Positions 46,901 through 57,695 of a stretch of DNA of 64,000 nt are shown here, piece by piece. The translations under genes and the position numbers were made by a program. The number at the start of each line of letters is the position of its first letter. The stretch's first letter is position 1. The stretch is from Sialis fuliginosa. Taxonomy: Eukaryota; Arthropoda; Insecta; Megaloptera; Sialidae. The stretch lies in NCBI GenBank assembly GCA_961205875.1, contig OY540816.1, positions 20,904,701 to 20,968,700 on the forward strand, read 5' to 3'. The notes below the pieces were generated by a model that worked only from the letters and a program-made list of their open reading frames with translations, was not told the DNA's origin and ran no database searches.

Positions 46901-46984
46901 AAATCTGTGTTTTCAGTTAATAAATAATTTAAAAATATTATCAGAATATTCGCAACTCAAACATTTTAACCAAAAATAGCATAA

Positions 46985-47738
46985 AATATTAATTTACACG
47001 TTAATTATAAAACTATTATACCTCTACGTCTTATTTTTTTGTATTTTAGTCGATATTTGTATGACGAGTTGAAGGAAATTTCACTAAAAAATTTAGAATT
47101 TTTGATTTCGTTAAAAGTATGTTTATTGTATAGAAAATGACGTGAAAAGTTGTTTGTTTCAAACCGCAGGTCTGTATCTCAAACCGTTCTCGAGATATAG
47201 CCTCTCAAAGTTTCATTTTTTTCAAAATTTTAAAGAAAAATGGCTCTAACTTTTGAACGTGTGGTCGGAATTGATTTTAGTTGACGGATTTGGAATCAGC
47301 GTGTCAAAATCTATATAATGACATGTACAATACCTTAAAACTCGAGAAAAAAAATTTCGCGAAAAATCGAAAAAATTCAAAGGGGTATACCTTAAAAAAA
47401 TGTCGATTTTTGACGAAAATTTTTTTGTCGGATTTTAAAGTATTATACATGTCATTATATAGATTTTGACACGCTGATTTCAAATCCGTCAACTAAAATA
47501 AATTCCGACCACCCGTTCAAAAGTTATGGTCTTTTTTCTCCAAAAATTTGAAAAAACTAAAACTTTGAGAGGCTATATCTCGAGAACGGTTTGAGATACA
47601 GACCTGCGGTTTGAAACAAACAACTTTTCACGTCATTTTCTATACAATAAACATACTTTTAACGAAATCAAAAATGCAAAATTTTTTAGTGAAATTTCCT
47701 TACAAATATCGACTAAAATACAAGAAAATAAGACGTAG
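46985..47738. mobile_element. Foldback element family K, copy 1
   Basis: About 750 bp that reads nearly the same on both strands. Arms of about 330 bp meet near 47387. Landmarks are CCTCTACGTCTTATTTT, AAAATGACGTGAAAAGTTG, AACCGTTCTCGAGATATAGC, TTAGTTGACGGATTTGGAAT and TATATAATGACATGTA, then their reverse complements. Mirror-image open frames on the two strands are products of the palindrome, not genes. The right outer end is truncated relative to copy 2. Confidence 0.88.
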
Positions 47739-47837
47739 AATCATTTAGTTACTATATAAATATATAAGAATTTATTTTAAAAAGTAAAAGCTTGAACTTA
47801 AGCTGTTTCATAACTAGTTTTTTTTGTTAATAGGAGA

Positions 47838-48110
47838 GGGTGGATTCAAATTCAAAACAGTTGATTGAGAAAAATATTTCAAGCAAAGAAGTTCCTATGA
47901 ACATGTGTCCGGAAATTATTCGTGAGGGAACTACAGACCCCCAACGATTGAAAAAAAAATTACTTTTTATTTAATATCAGGATAACCCATTGTGATACAG
48001 TAATGATATTTGGTACCCAATTTACTTTTAATACGTGTTATCGAATTCCATCCAATGATTGTTTAGACCAAGGATTCATGGGGTAAGTGCGCCCTTTTAT
48101 TTTTAGCTAG
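47838..48110 (+). repeat. Dispersed repeat family L, copy 1
   Basis: Shares CAAAGAAGTTCCTATGAACA, GGAAATTATTCGTGAGGGAA, CTACAG and TAGTTAC-less downstream text with 55465-55690 (CAAAAAAGCATATGTGAACC, GAAACTCTTCGTGAGGGAGC). Diverged; class unknown. Confidence 0.5.
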
Positions 48111-48297
48111 TAGACGAAAATTAATCTTAAATATAAAATTTCACTCTTCTATTTATACGCATTGTTGTTCTTGAATTAAAGCATCTACAGACTGACAGAC
48201 ACACAGACATCGTGGCGAAAATAATCAGAGTGGATTCATGAAATGGACTTTTCCTGCAGGAAAAGTCCATCAAAATTTAAATTTTTTCCTGTATATA

Positions 48298-48778
48298 AAG
48301 TGCAATCTCGATATAACAAAACTGAAGGGAAGTAGAAAATATTCGTTATACCAAGTAATTTGTTACAGTGAGGTTTGTTGTATAAAGGTTAGGTTGGTCT
48401 ACAATTCGTTATAACAAGGTAAGAATGTAGCTATTTCTATTTTTTTCGATGTAGGATTCTCGTCTACATACTTAATGATTTCTCGTTTCTATGCGACGGT
48501 AAAGGAACACCTTTTTTGGTTTTCACCCATTGCAACTTTAAAACTAGCAACAGTGACAGACAGCAAAAAAAAAACAATAATGATTGTCTTACGAAAAATT
48601 TGACGTGTCTGAACCTGTCGAAAAATTCGTTATAAAGAGGTTGTTGACAAATGTATTCGTAATATAAAGGTATATTTTGCATTAGCTCTTACGGACAGTT
48701 CTAGGGAATTTCGAAAAATTTGTTAAATCGAGGAAATCGTTATATTAAGGCTCGTTATATTAAGGTTACACTGTATTT
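48298..48778. mobile_element. pogo/Tigger-like MITE
   Basis: Left end AGTGCAATCTCGATATAAC, right end GTTATATTAAGGTTACACTG, imperfect inverted repeats of the type CAGTGTAACCTCGATATAAC known from pogo-like elements. The interior has repeated TTCGTTATAA phrases. No transposase coding. Confidence 0.65.
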
Positions 48779-48952
48779 GTTAATTTGTCATAAGATCAAC
48801 CTTTTACGAGAAATACGATAGTAAAATAGTCAGAATGAATTCTTGTTTTTTGAATTTGTCGAGTTATTTTCGTAAACGGATGCGCAATTTAAAAAAAAAT
48901 TAGGTAAAATCTGTAGGGAATATTATTATCTACAATTTATATTCTATTCATA

Positions 48953-49077
48953 GATCTTGGCTTCTGGGTGTAAGCCGCGTCGGTTCGGTCGTGTTATTGG
49001 CCAACGTTTCGTTACACATTGCAGTGGACATCTTCAGGGCACTTTACCGATGCGGCTTACACCCAGAAGCCAAGATC
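48953..49077 (-). mobile_element. Penelope-like hairpin fragment with degenerate hammerhead
   Basis: Inverted arms of about 27 bp (GATCTTGGCTTCTGGGTGTA with its complement ending CAAGATC) enclose, on the minus strand, CCTGAAGATGTCC and then TAACGAAACGTTGG. CTGANGA and GAAA boxes in this order are the decayed hammerhead signature reported for Penelope-like element terminal repeats. Stem II does not fold well here. Confidence 0.55.
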
Positions 49078-49855
49078 CATATCAAAGCCTCAAGACTTTT
49101 TATATATTCTATCCATTTTTTCCAAACTTAAAAAGAATGTATAAAATCTAAAAATTCAAAATTTTATTTGATGAATTTATTTTACAAACTCCACTGTACA
49201 AAAAATATATCACTCTCTAATCAACACTAGTCATATGTTGCCCATTCAATACATTCACATTTTTCCTTCCTCCTTGGACAAAGGGGAGATCCATGCATTC
49301 AACAAGGAAATAACATAAAAACTATTTTATATAACGTTATACCTACATGCATTTTAAAATGATTATCGAACTATATAATCATAATTGCAATTAACTAACA
49401 TTGTTTTCTCACTTTTACATTGAATTAATTATAAATTTAAAACGCAGTACCTTATATGATTGCTTCCTCAATTAACAATCTTTATACATACTAACTGAAA
49501 TGTGTTATTCTTTTACGTAATAGTTAATATGCAACGTTTATACCAGAAGCGCTGGTTGTGCTCACTGGTGCACACAGGAATGTTTCTAGGAGGAGGGGGG
49601 TAAATCATACCGTATAATAGATCATATAGAATTCAGATTGACTCAAGAAAAATTAACCATTAAGATGATATTGTTTTATTTTTATTGTTTTGTTTATTCT
49701 TATATTGACATGTTCTATACTCGATGAAGAGTTTTACAGAATAATAAATATGTCTATATCTATTGAGACTAAAGTGTACCAGAATTGGAATTACCGGAAT
49801 TCACAAAAAAATCCGGTCGAAATCGAATTCTAGTTTTATTAATAATAATATTATA
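49078..49855. other. AT-rich intronic stretch
   Basis: Contains G-rich AGGAGGAGGGGGG near 49590. No gene or repeat relation was seen. Confidence 0.3.
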
Positions 49856-50058
49856 CAGTGTATTCCAAGTTGATTTAGACATAGGAAATTTAACATGGGG
49901 ACAATTAGAATTGTTGTAGTAACCTTTGGTCAAATTTAACGATGTGTGATTGGTGCATTTTGAAATGCCGTCACAAAATTTAATAAAATAGTCATTAGTA
50001 TTTTGTTTTCAAATTTATATCTGCCAAAAAATATCATTATAATTTTATCTAGGATGTT
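49856..50058 (+). mobile_element. MITE family J, left half only
   Basis: CAGTGTATTCCAAGTTGATT through GTGATTGGTGCATTTTGAAA and into the interior (TATATCTGCCAAAAAATATC, TTTATCTAGGATG), with the right arm missing. Confidence 0.8.
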
Positions 50059-50179
50059 TACATTAATTAAATTAATATAACATTATTTTATATGGTATTT
50101 CTTTAAATAGTAGAGTGGTAGAGTCCTTTTACATATCCTGTAATTTTAACAGCTTCGTAAGATCGATTGTTTTAATTAT

Positions 50180-50505
50180 AAACAAATAAGTTAAATTGTT
50201 AATATCTCAGCTTGGCGCGATCTTACAGACTCAAATTTTGTTTTAAAATATAGCTTACACCATTAACTTTAAGAGTATCTAATGCCCTAAGACCGTCGCG
50301 ACCCCCTTCCCTTATTATAAACAAATGAAAACTGACAAATTAACAAATAAGTTGAATAGTTAATATCTCAGCTTGGCGCGATCTTACAGACTCAAATTTT
50401 GTTTTAAAATATAACTTACACCATTAACTTTAAGAGTACCAAGTGCCCTAATATTATAAACAAATTAAATTTAATAAATTAATAAATAAGTTTAATAATT
50501 AAGGT
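50180..50505 (-). repeat. Two-unit repeat related to 4645-5010
   Basis: Inverted relatives of the unit at 4645: CTCAGCTTGGCGCGATCTTA and CTTACACCATTAACTTTAAG occur twice, about 150 bp apart. Between the units is a GACCGTCGCGACCCCCTTCC patch. Confidence 0.75.
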
Positions 50506-50940
50506 CAATTTATTAATGTTATAATTACAACCAACTTATGTCGAAAAAATGTAAAAAAAAACTGAATTTGTGTTATGAAATGAATTGTTAATAAAACTGA
50601 AACGTGGGAAGGAGGGGGGTATGTACTATAGATATTTCTTAACTACGTATATAGATTTAAGTTTCTTAAAAATATTATTTAGATTTTTTCAATATTTTTA
50701 TAAAATAAATCATACCTCTTATATTTGAATAGAGACGCCTATGCTTACATGGTGAAAGTATGTGTGAAAGATGTTATAAACATTAAGTAGCATAAACAAT
50801 TAAACATACATAGCTAATAATCAATCATCTGTTTATTTGTATTTATTAAAATGATGTGCAAATTGTTTATATATAGTTTATATTCAATAACAGAATATAT
50901 CACCGTTAGGTTGTGAAATGTTTAACATCGATTAGAAATT
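50506..50940. other. AT-rich intronic stretch, nothing recognised
   Basis: No gene, RNA or shared repeat was seen. Confidence 0.3.
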
Positions 50941-50944
50941 TAAA

Positions 50945-51095
50945 AAATGTAGGTAGAATCGCATGCAGAAGTGGTCGACCAGTTTTCATTCAAATTCGCT
51001 CATCACAAACATTTGATTATTATAATATTTAAATAATTTCTCCGTGTACCAAACAAAGACAGATATTTTAAAAATCTGTAAGTAATTCTTTGTAA
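50945..51095 (-). repeat. Dispersed repeat family F, inverted copy
   Basis: CGCATGCAGAAGTGGTCGAC, CAGTTTTCATT, CAAATTCGCTCATC and AATAATTTCTCCGTGTACC-like text are the reverse complement of 18430-18550. Confidence 0.7.
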
Positions 51096-51137
51096 GTAAT
51101 ATCTACTTTATATTTTATATCCAATACGAGAACGAGT

Positions 51138-51535
51138 CAATTTGATCAAGAAGACGTGACTTATACCGATAAGCCAAGTATTAAAAAGATTAAGTAGTAG
51201 GTATAATAGAAATACTTATCAAAATTAATTTTTTTATTAATATAATTTTAAATTATTCTTTACTGCTATGTTTATCCAATTCAAGAAGTTATTCTAAATC
51301 TCAATTTGATCAAGAAGACGCGACTTATACCGAGAAGTCAAGTATTAAAAAGATTAAGTAGTAGGTATAATAGAAATACTTATCAAAATTAATTTTTTTA
51401 TTAATATAATTTTAAATTATTCTTTACTGCTATGTACCTATATCCAATTCAAGAAACGATTCAAAATCTATTTGATCAAAAGATGCGACTTAAACAAAGA
51501 AGCCAAGAAAATTAAGTAGTAGGTAGTATATACAT
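51138..51535 (+). repeat. Tandem repeat, about 2.4 units of 161-166 bp
   Basis: TTTGATCAAGAAGACG anchors are at about 51144, 51305 and (decayed) 51470. Units share AAGATTAAGTAGTAGGTATA, ATACTTATCAAAATTAATTT and TTATTCTTTACTGCTATG. The first two units are almost identical. Confidence 0.88.
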
Positions 51536-51806
51536 TCTTCATATATAAATTTCTATTGAAAGTAAATTCAACTAAGCATTTCTAATCATAATCAATTAAT
51601 AAAATTACATATGTTTATCTCTTCAGCCGCCGGGGTTTTAATTTTATATAGGTATATATAAATAACTGAATATAAAATATATGTAAAAATATACTAATTA
51701 ATAGATTTATGTACCTAATATAATTTGCATTTTCTTTGTAGGTACCTACATTTGCCGTCGATATTTCTAAATAGTTAATAATTTCAATCAATTGTTTAGT
51801 ACCTAT

Positions 51807-51870
51807 ATAAGGTACTTGCACCAGTTATGGTCGCTATAAGAGCAAGGTTTACTGTTTTTGTGATTGACCA
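51807..51870 (+). mobile_element. MITE family E, terminal fragment
   Basis: TAAGGTACTTGCACCAGTTA followed by TGGTCGCTATAAGAGCAAGG: the first 60 bp of the family, then unrelated sequence. Confidence 0.7.
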
Positions 51871-51898
51871 GGGGTTATTTTAAGAAAATTTTACAACA

Positions 51899-52220
51899 GC
51901 AGTTATTGCCATTTGTATATAAATATTAGTTTTCTAATGTCCTAATGTCAAAAACTTAATACACATTCGTAGAATGTCAACTAATTTGACAATTTGAATT
52001 TAGTTGCATTTGTTTTGAGGGTGTTTTTCACCTCTTTAATGGCTGTTTAGGCACGTACAAATAATAAATGTCCCTTAGGTTCAATTGAACTGCAAATGTA
52101 CCAAATCTTATCAAAATTAGTGAGATAATACTCACAATGTTCACTTTTTAGACGAAAAAATTTCGAATATTTCCAAAACCCCTAATCCAATTAGCACCAA
52201 AATCAATAGGTCTAGAGTAG
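51899..52220 (+). repeat. Dispersed repeat family G, copy 2
   Basis: Same order of landmarks as 24190-24560 with an internal deletion after GAATTTAGTTGCATTTGTTT. Confidence 0.75.
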
Positions 52221-52353
52221 GTACTCGATGGTATTACAATTCTTCCATTTCTTTCAGAACATGGAAGTAAAAAAGCTTATAAACTGATTTTCCAAAATAA
52301 AGCTAAAATTCACAATAATTTTTATCTTTACAACTTAGATATTACTATATCTT

Positions 52354-52741
52354 GTTGTATTCCAAGTTGATTAAGACATAGGAAATTTAACATGGGGACA
52401 ATTAGAAGTGTTGTAGTAACCTTTGGTCAAATTTAACGATGTGTCATTGGTGCATTTTGAAATGCCGCCACAAAATTTAATAAAATAGTCATTAGTATTT
52501 TGTTTTCAAATTTATATCTGCCAAAAACTATTATTATAATTTTATCTAGGATGCTTACTTTAATTTCATTAAAGTTAAAAACAAAATACTGTTGATTAAT
52601 TTAAAATTTATCAGTTAGTTTCGAGGCGGCATTTCAAAATGCACCAATCACACATCGTTAAATTTGACCAAAGGTTACTACAACATTTCTAATTGTCCCC
52701 ATGTTAAATTTCCTATGTCTTAATCAACTTGAAATACACTG
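52354..52741. mobile_element. MITE family J, full copy
   Basis: About 388 bp. The left arm starts with a damaged terminus (TTGTTGTATTCCAAGTTGA). The right arm ends TTGAAATACACTG followed by TA. The arms are long near-perfect inverted repeats. Confidence 0.85.
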
Positions 52742-52834
52742 TATATATCACATATATCATGCTCTTAGTCCGTTAAATATTCCAAGAAACCTAAGAAATA
52801 TTACCAGTTCAAAAACCTTTTAAGTCCACCAACT

Positions 52835-52990
52835 TTGGAAGACTCGAGTATTCCTATGGGAGACTCAAGTATTCCTATGGGAGACTCAAGTATAAGCAAG
52901 GAGTCGCCGGAATACTCTGAGAGACGCTTTGGAATACTGTAAAGTTCTTTGGAATACTCTGGAAGACGCTGGGATACTCGAGGGAGACTG
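52835..52990. repeat. Degenerate minisatellite next to the exon 1 donor
   Basis: GGGAGACTCAAGTATTCCTA occurs about three times, followed by several GGAATACTCTGRRAGACGCT variants. The motif has about a 20-bp period and even composition. It lies within 80-240 bp of the BarH exon 1 donor, inside intron 1. An open frame runs through it but it has no homology and reads past the donor. Confidence 0.7.
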
Positions 52991-53073
52991 AAAATTTTAT
53001 CTCGGGATATGGTTGGATAGTCATCATTATCTCCAGATTTAAACGATACAAAAAAAAATGAGTAGGTACTCAC

Positions 53074-53398
53074 CATTAGAACACACACTAGACGTATCTC
53101 CGGGATTCCCGCTCGAATCCGAATCGCTATCCTGATCTCTAGCAGCTCCATGCAACTGATGATGGTGCAAATGCAAACTGAGGTCTCTTGGACCGCCTCC
53201 ACCTGGACTGGGCGACCGTCTGTGCTCGCCGCCGGCAAGGATATCCGTGATCATAAACCTGGACCTCGCCGTCGCGGTGTGCGGCATCTCCGTGCTGTTA
53301 CGGTGCACCAGGTGCTGGTGATGAGTCGACGAGGACGTTGTCGTGCTGTAGTACGGCGGCTGGGGGTGCAACTTGACGTGCTCGTTTTGTACAGTCAT
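53074..53398 (-). CDS. BarH: BarH-type homeobox gene, first coding exon (FIL motif)
   Basis: First coding exon, residues 1-108 plus one base of codon 109. The donor GTGAGT starts at 53073, and the split Gly codon joins exon 2 in phase, so the whole gene reads 1,143 nt without a stop. It encodes MTVQNEHVKL, a His/Ser/Thr-rich stretch, then RSRFMITDILAGG with the FIL motif (F48-L54), which in Bar proteins is a conserved repression motif N-terminal to the homeodomain. An acidic Ser/Asp stretch ending SSVCSNG follows. The ATG at 53398 is the first in frame; the frame stays open upstream to a stop at 53539-53537 without another ATG. A 5' extension through an unseen upstream exon therefore cannot be excluded, for example via an acceptor ending CTGCAG just upstream. 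Confidence 0.9.
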
Positions 53399-55280
53399 AA
53401 CAGTGGCTGGATTTACGCCGGGTAGAGCTGGTGCTGCAGGTCCCAGTATGATGGAAGAAGTGACGAAACGTTGGAAAAAATCCTTTTTTTTTTGAAATTT
53501 TTTGGAAACCTTCCTTTTTTTAATGTTTTGGAATCCTTAAAATACAATGCATTTGTCACTGGTTTTACAAAAAAAAATTGACTCCTGCCAAGATTTTCGT
53601 GACAATTTTTTTTATTTCAAAATTATCGATTGTCCAAAAATAATTGATGTTATTCTAATAGAAATTTTCGCGCACTTTTTTAAAACGAACCGTGTTTTTC
53701 AGCCTTAATGCCTCTTTTGTTTTACAAATTGTTTTTTTTTCTATATATCAAATAAAAATGCTGTCATTGTAAGAAGAATTTTTTTTTGTTGTCTATCACT
53801 TGTAAACAAAAAATATCACAAACACAATTTTTTTTATTAAATGTCAACCAACCACAAAAAAGTTCACAAAAATCAAATCGGTGTCCACTTTTTTTTCTCG
53901 GTACCAATCCATTTTCACCATTCACGAAAAATATCACATATTAATTAAAAAGAAAAAAAATTTACATAAAAACATATGTATATATAAAAACATTAACCCC
54001 GTGTTTCACGAGAAATTAATTCATACGTCTTACATAGAATACGGCTTTAGTAAAACTAACCTAACAACTTCAACCCTCTCCATGTAACAGTGTTTGTAAT
54101 CAGCCATATTGTGTACGTACCCCCACCCATGTTCCCCTACCACCGTAGCAAAGGCCAATCGCTGTAGTGTCTTGTTTAACTCGCAGCCAATAGGAGATGA
54201 GTATTTTATTACTAGGCGTCAATATTTATCTCATATGTGTTTATTATATGGGTTGGGTTTGGAGCGAGATTTTTCAGTAATTTTATTTGATTCCAAATAA
54301 GCAGTTATGATTTATATGTATGTATTTCTACGCTTGATAGAGATGCATTTATCCAATTATTGGTCTTGAGAAGTTCTGTTTCTTTTTAACAGTTTTATTT
54401 CATATTGTTACCCGATTTTTTTTATTTTGATTGTTGTTTAAACTTAAATAAAGACGGAGCTATACGTTTTTATAAACATGCATCCTTTTCTATCTCGTTC
54501 TCTATATATTTTTTGATAATTTCAGGTTGTTAGAATTTTCATATAGTGTTTTGTTTTTTGATTGTTGTTTAAATAAAAGAAAGAGACAGCAATATCGGAT
54601 TCGCATTGATAGCCATAGTCGGCATCTCTGTTTAACTTGTTGCAATTGTTTTAGCCGATGTTAAAACTTACATTATACGTCTTTTGTTTTTATTATTATT
54701 CAAGGAATGTAGAAGAAGTAATTTGTTTTGATGTTTGCTAAATTGGAACATGGTCTCTCTCTGTCTTTCTCTCTTTTACTTTGTGTTAAAACTCACGGTT
54801 ATTTTTAATGCTTTTCTTTTATGACTTGTTAATGGTTTTATGATATCCTTTTTGAATAAAAATGCTTCATTTTTTTCATCTTCGTATATACTTTGTTATT
54901 TTTAATTTCTTTTTTGATAAAGTTAATTATGTTTTTATTACATTTCAGCTTTTTAAGTCTGCTATGTTTTATAATTATTTTTATTTATTAGATGTCTGCA
55001 AACTATGAATTATTACTTTACTTATTATAAAGTTACTCTTTTAAAAGTTAGATAGATGCAGAGAAATATGTTGTATTTTTTCATTTCTGAATGTCTTTTT
55101 CCCAGTATATCTAAAGCTTGCATCTAAAGCTCAAAAATCAATTAAAAGTTTGTTTTATATTTTTTTATAAAAAAAAATCGTCAATCGTTATTTCTGACAA
55201 ATCCCTTTGAAATTTTTCATTAAAAAAATGATTTAATATTAATATTTTTTCTACAAATTTCATACTTGACGACCTAATAC
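53399..55280. promoter_or_regulatory. BarH: BarH 5' flank / possible 5' UTR and promoter
   Basis: Upstream of the first coding exon. 53480-53960 is dominated by T-runs (A-runs on the gene strand). Two CCAAT boxes on the plus strand (GGCCAATCGC near 54151, GCAGCCAATAGG near 54183) sit in a more balanced patch at 54100-54230. No transcription start can be assigned; an upstream non-coding exon is possible. Confidence 0.25.
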
Positions 55281-55284
55281 TTCT

Positions 55285-55420
55285 TACTAAGCCCAGATAG
55301 ACGGGGGCCAGGAGGGCTATATGGTCCGGGCCCCGAAAATTTTAAGGATAGTACGAAATTTGTTAGAAATTTCCTTACACTACTCGCGAAACGGATTGAA
55401 GCTCTCTTAGGGTCTGCTTT
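55285..55420. mobile_element. Decayed hAT-like terminal fragment
   Basis: CCAGATAGACGGGGGCCAGG and GGTCCGGGCCCCGAAAATTT form a GC-rich patch like the sub-terminal part of hAT-like elements. One end only. Confidence 0.3.
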
Positions 55421-55464
55421 TTACTGCCTTTTACTTTAGCACGGCAAATATAATATATATGTAT

Positions 55465-55690
55465 TATATACAGGATGATTTACAACTATAGTGTAAAAAA
55501 AATTAACAGTAATTCGAGGATGTAATTTTAAGCAAAAAAGCATATGTGAACCTGTTTCGGGAAACTCTTCGTGAGGGAGCTACAGTCTTTTATCTAAAAT
55601 TAGTGTTTATTTTATATCTGTGTTATCGATTTTCAGTATCGAATAATAATAATTTAGTCCAGGGGTGTATGGGAACAGTGGGCCCGCTGT
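55465..55690 (+). repeat. Dispersed repeat family L, copy 2
   Basis: Diverged relative of 47838-48110, sharing GAAACTCTTCGTGAGGGAGC-type text and the same order. A 146-codon open frame through it is low-complexity and unsupported. Confidence 0.5.
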
Positions 55691-56844
55691 ATAATAATAA
55701 TATATATAATAATAATAATTTTAAATTCCTATTGTCTTTCCAAACGAAACAACATCATAAAAATATATACAACTATATTATATTAATTAATATAAAACTA
55801 TTTAAGAAATATTTCCTCTATTATCCCCCCCCCCCTTCTCTCCATCCCCCCCACACATATAATAAAGTATGTATTCAAAATAGCATCGAATTATTAACAA
55901 TTAAAAAATACAGACATAATTCAAACGGTTTCTTAACACTTAGGCGGCCACCGAATGTGTTAACACCGTTGCGTAATAGACATTAAAAGCAATTAACGAT
56001 TTTTAATTTCATTAAACGTAATTAGAGCCACGCTGTTACAATTATTATTGTAGAGTGCTTGTAAAATTCATTTCGTATATTTGTTATTAATACTTTCACT
56101 TATTGTTAATCATTATAGTGGCTCCCAAAATGTTAATTATAAATATTTAATGTTTTTATTTGATTCAAACTTAATACAATTTTTTAACATGCGAATTTAA
56201 TTACCAAAACATTAAATTTCAAGTCCACGAAATAAATAATCATTAAATTGATTATATTATTAATAAGCCTAAAAAATAGTTTATTTTCAAATTCTTGTAT
56301 ATTTGCTCAAAAATGAACTTTTTTAAAAACATTTTTTTTTTAAATGAAAAAAAAAATGACTCCACTTTATGATGCTCCAATTCATTAATACATACCTAAT
56401 CTGAAATATGTTAATTTAAGCTTTATTTTGTTTTTTTTTTCTATATCACCAAAATTACTCCGTTAATTTGAATTATTTTCTTCCTGATTTTCACAAAAAC
56501 TGTGATACATGCATTTGCGAATTTTTGTCGCAAAATTTTTTCCAAGGTAATGAAATTTTATACAAAATGTTATTTTAAAACTTTCAAAAGATGCAGTTTT
56601 TTCAAAAAAACTTTAATTTACATAAAAAAATTAAAAAATGAAAAAATGTTAATGCACGAATTGCAGTATCATAAAGTAGAGTAGGTAAATTTCCTTCATT
56701 TAAAAAAAAAGTTTTGAAAAAACTTCATTTTTAACCAAGATACAAGCATTTGAAAACATGCTATTTTTTATTAATTAGAAACATTATTTTGGCCATAAAT
56801 CTCAAAGGAAATTGCCACTAGTTATAAAAAAAATGCAAAAATAG
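55691..56844. other. AT-rich upstream stretch, nothing recognised
   Basis: C11 and C6 runs near 55826-55850; otherwise simple AT-rich sequence without gene signals. Confidence 0.3.
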
Positions 56845-56962
56845 TACCTAGATTAATATTCAGAAACGGTAGTAATCAAATATCAACAAATATTTCTTTA
56901 ATTAATTAATTAAAAAATATCCATTACTGGGGTCATATCCAAGACTGGTGCCAGTAACTTAT
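56845..56962 (+). mobile_element. MITE family E, right-end fragment
   Basis: GATTAATATTCAGAAACGGT through CCATTACTGGGGTCATATCC to AAGACTGGTGCCAGTAACTTA. Confidence 0.7.
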
Positions 56963-57344
56963 ATATGTAGAACCTAATACTATACGATTAAAGTAGGTAT
57001 GTAGATCGAATACAAGTTGTAAAAAGTTTATTACCGCTGGTCTAATAACATAATATTATATATATACGAACGCACTTGGCAATTAAGAAAGAATTAAAGA
57101 TGCAGCCATTAGAACGAGTTGTAAGTATATTAATACAACGCGAATAGGCGGACGCAAGGAACCACAAAATACAGTGTATTGTAATTATGATGTAACACTT
57201 TTAAACAATCGACGCGAATTCAATTCTAGGCTTTTGCGGTGATTGCCAAATCTATATATATATTAATACGCAAACATCGAAAATTGTCATGCGTTTTTTT
57301 TTAGTATTTATTATAAAAGGAGGTGAATTAAACTTATATCATTC

Positions 57345-57695
57345 GAAAGGTACTGTGCCATAGATGTGCATATAAAAAAATCATGCGTGTATGTTGCCGT
57401 TAAGACAGATAAAATTAAGTTAACATACACAATTGATTTCCCCTCTCGCTGTTTTTGTATTTTCCCTCGCATCGTTCAACAGCATAGCATTACTTCTAGC
57501 GCCACTAATCGGCAAAGATAAATAGTTTTTGGTTTCTGTCAAACGTAGAGATGCGTATAGAGATTTCAATTCGCGTTCAATTGTAGTGTTTTTATTTGGA
57601 AATTTGTAGGTTAGGTTAGGAAAGGTACTGTGCTATAGATGAGCACAAAAAAATTATTTGTGTATGTTGCCGTTAAGGCAAGTAAAATAATGGGC
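57345..57695 (+). repeat. Direct repeat pair, about 75 bp, 275 bp apart
   Basis: GAAAGGTACTGTGCCATAGA...GTGTATGTTGCCGTTAAGAC at 57345 and GAAAGGTACTGTGCTATAGA...GTGTATGTTGCCGTTAAGGC at 57620. The intervening 200 bp is not repeated within the window. Confidence 0.7.

Noticed and set aside
47281..47492. Mirror-image open frames on both strands (also 62905-63116) starting MTDLESACQNLYND / MTDLKSACQNLYND
   Set aside because: They lie on the two arms of a palindrome, so the same short peptide appears on both strands. There is no domain and no support as a gene.
52801..53238. 145-codon minus-strand frame overlapping BarH exon 1
   Set aside because: It is in a different frame from the FIL-motif protein and runs through a minisatellite and across the splice donor.
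53399..53536. N-terminal extension of BarH upstream of the ATG at 53398
   Set aside because: The frame is open but has no other ATG, is A-run rich, and contains a repeat scrap. Without transcript data the first ATG is the safer start.
55546..55986. 146-codon plus-strand frame
   Set aside because: Low-complexity Asn and Pro runs over a dispersed repeat and a C-run; not conserved-looking.
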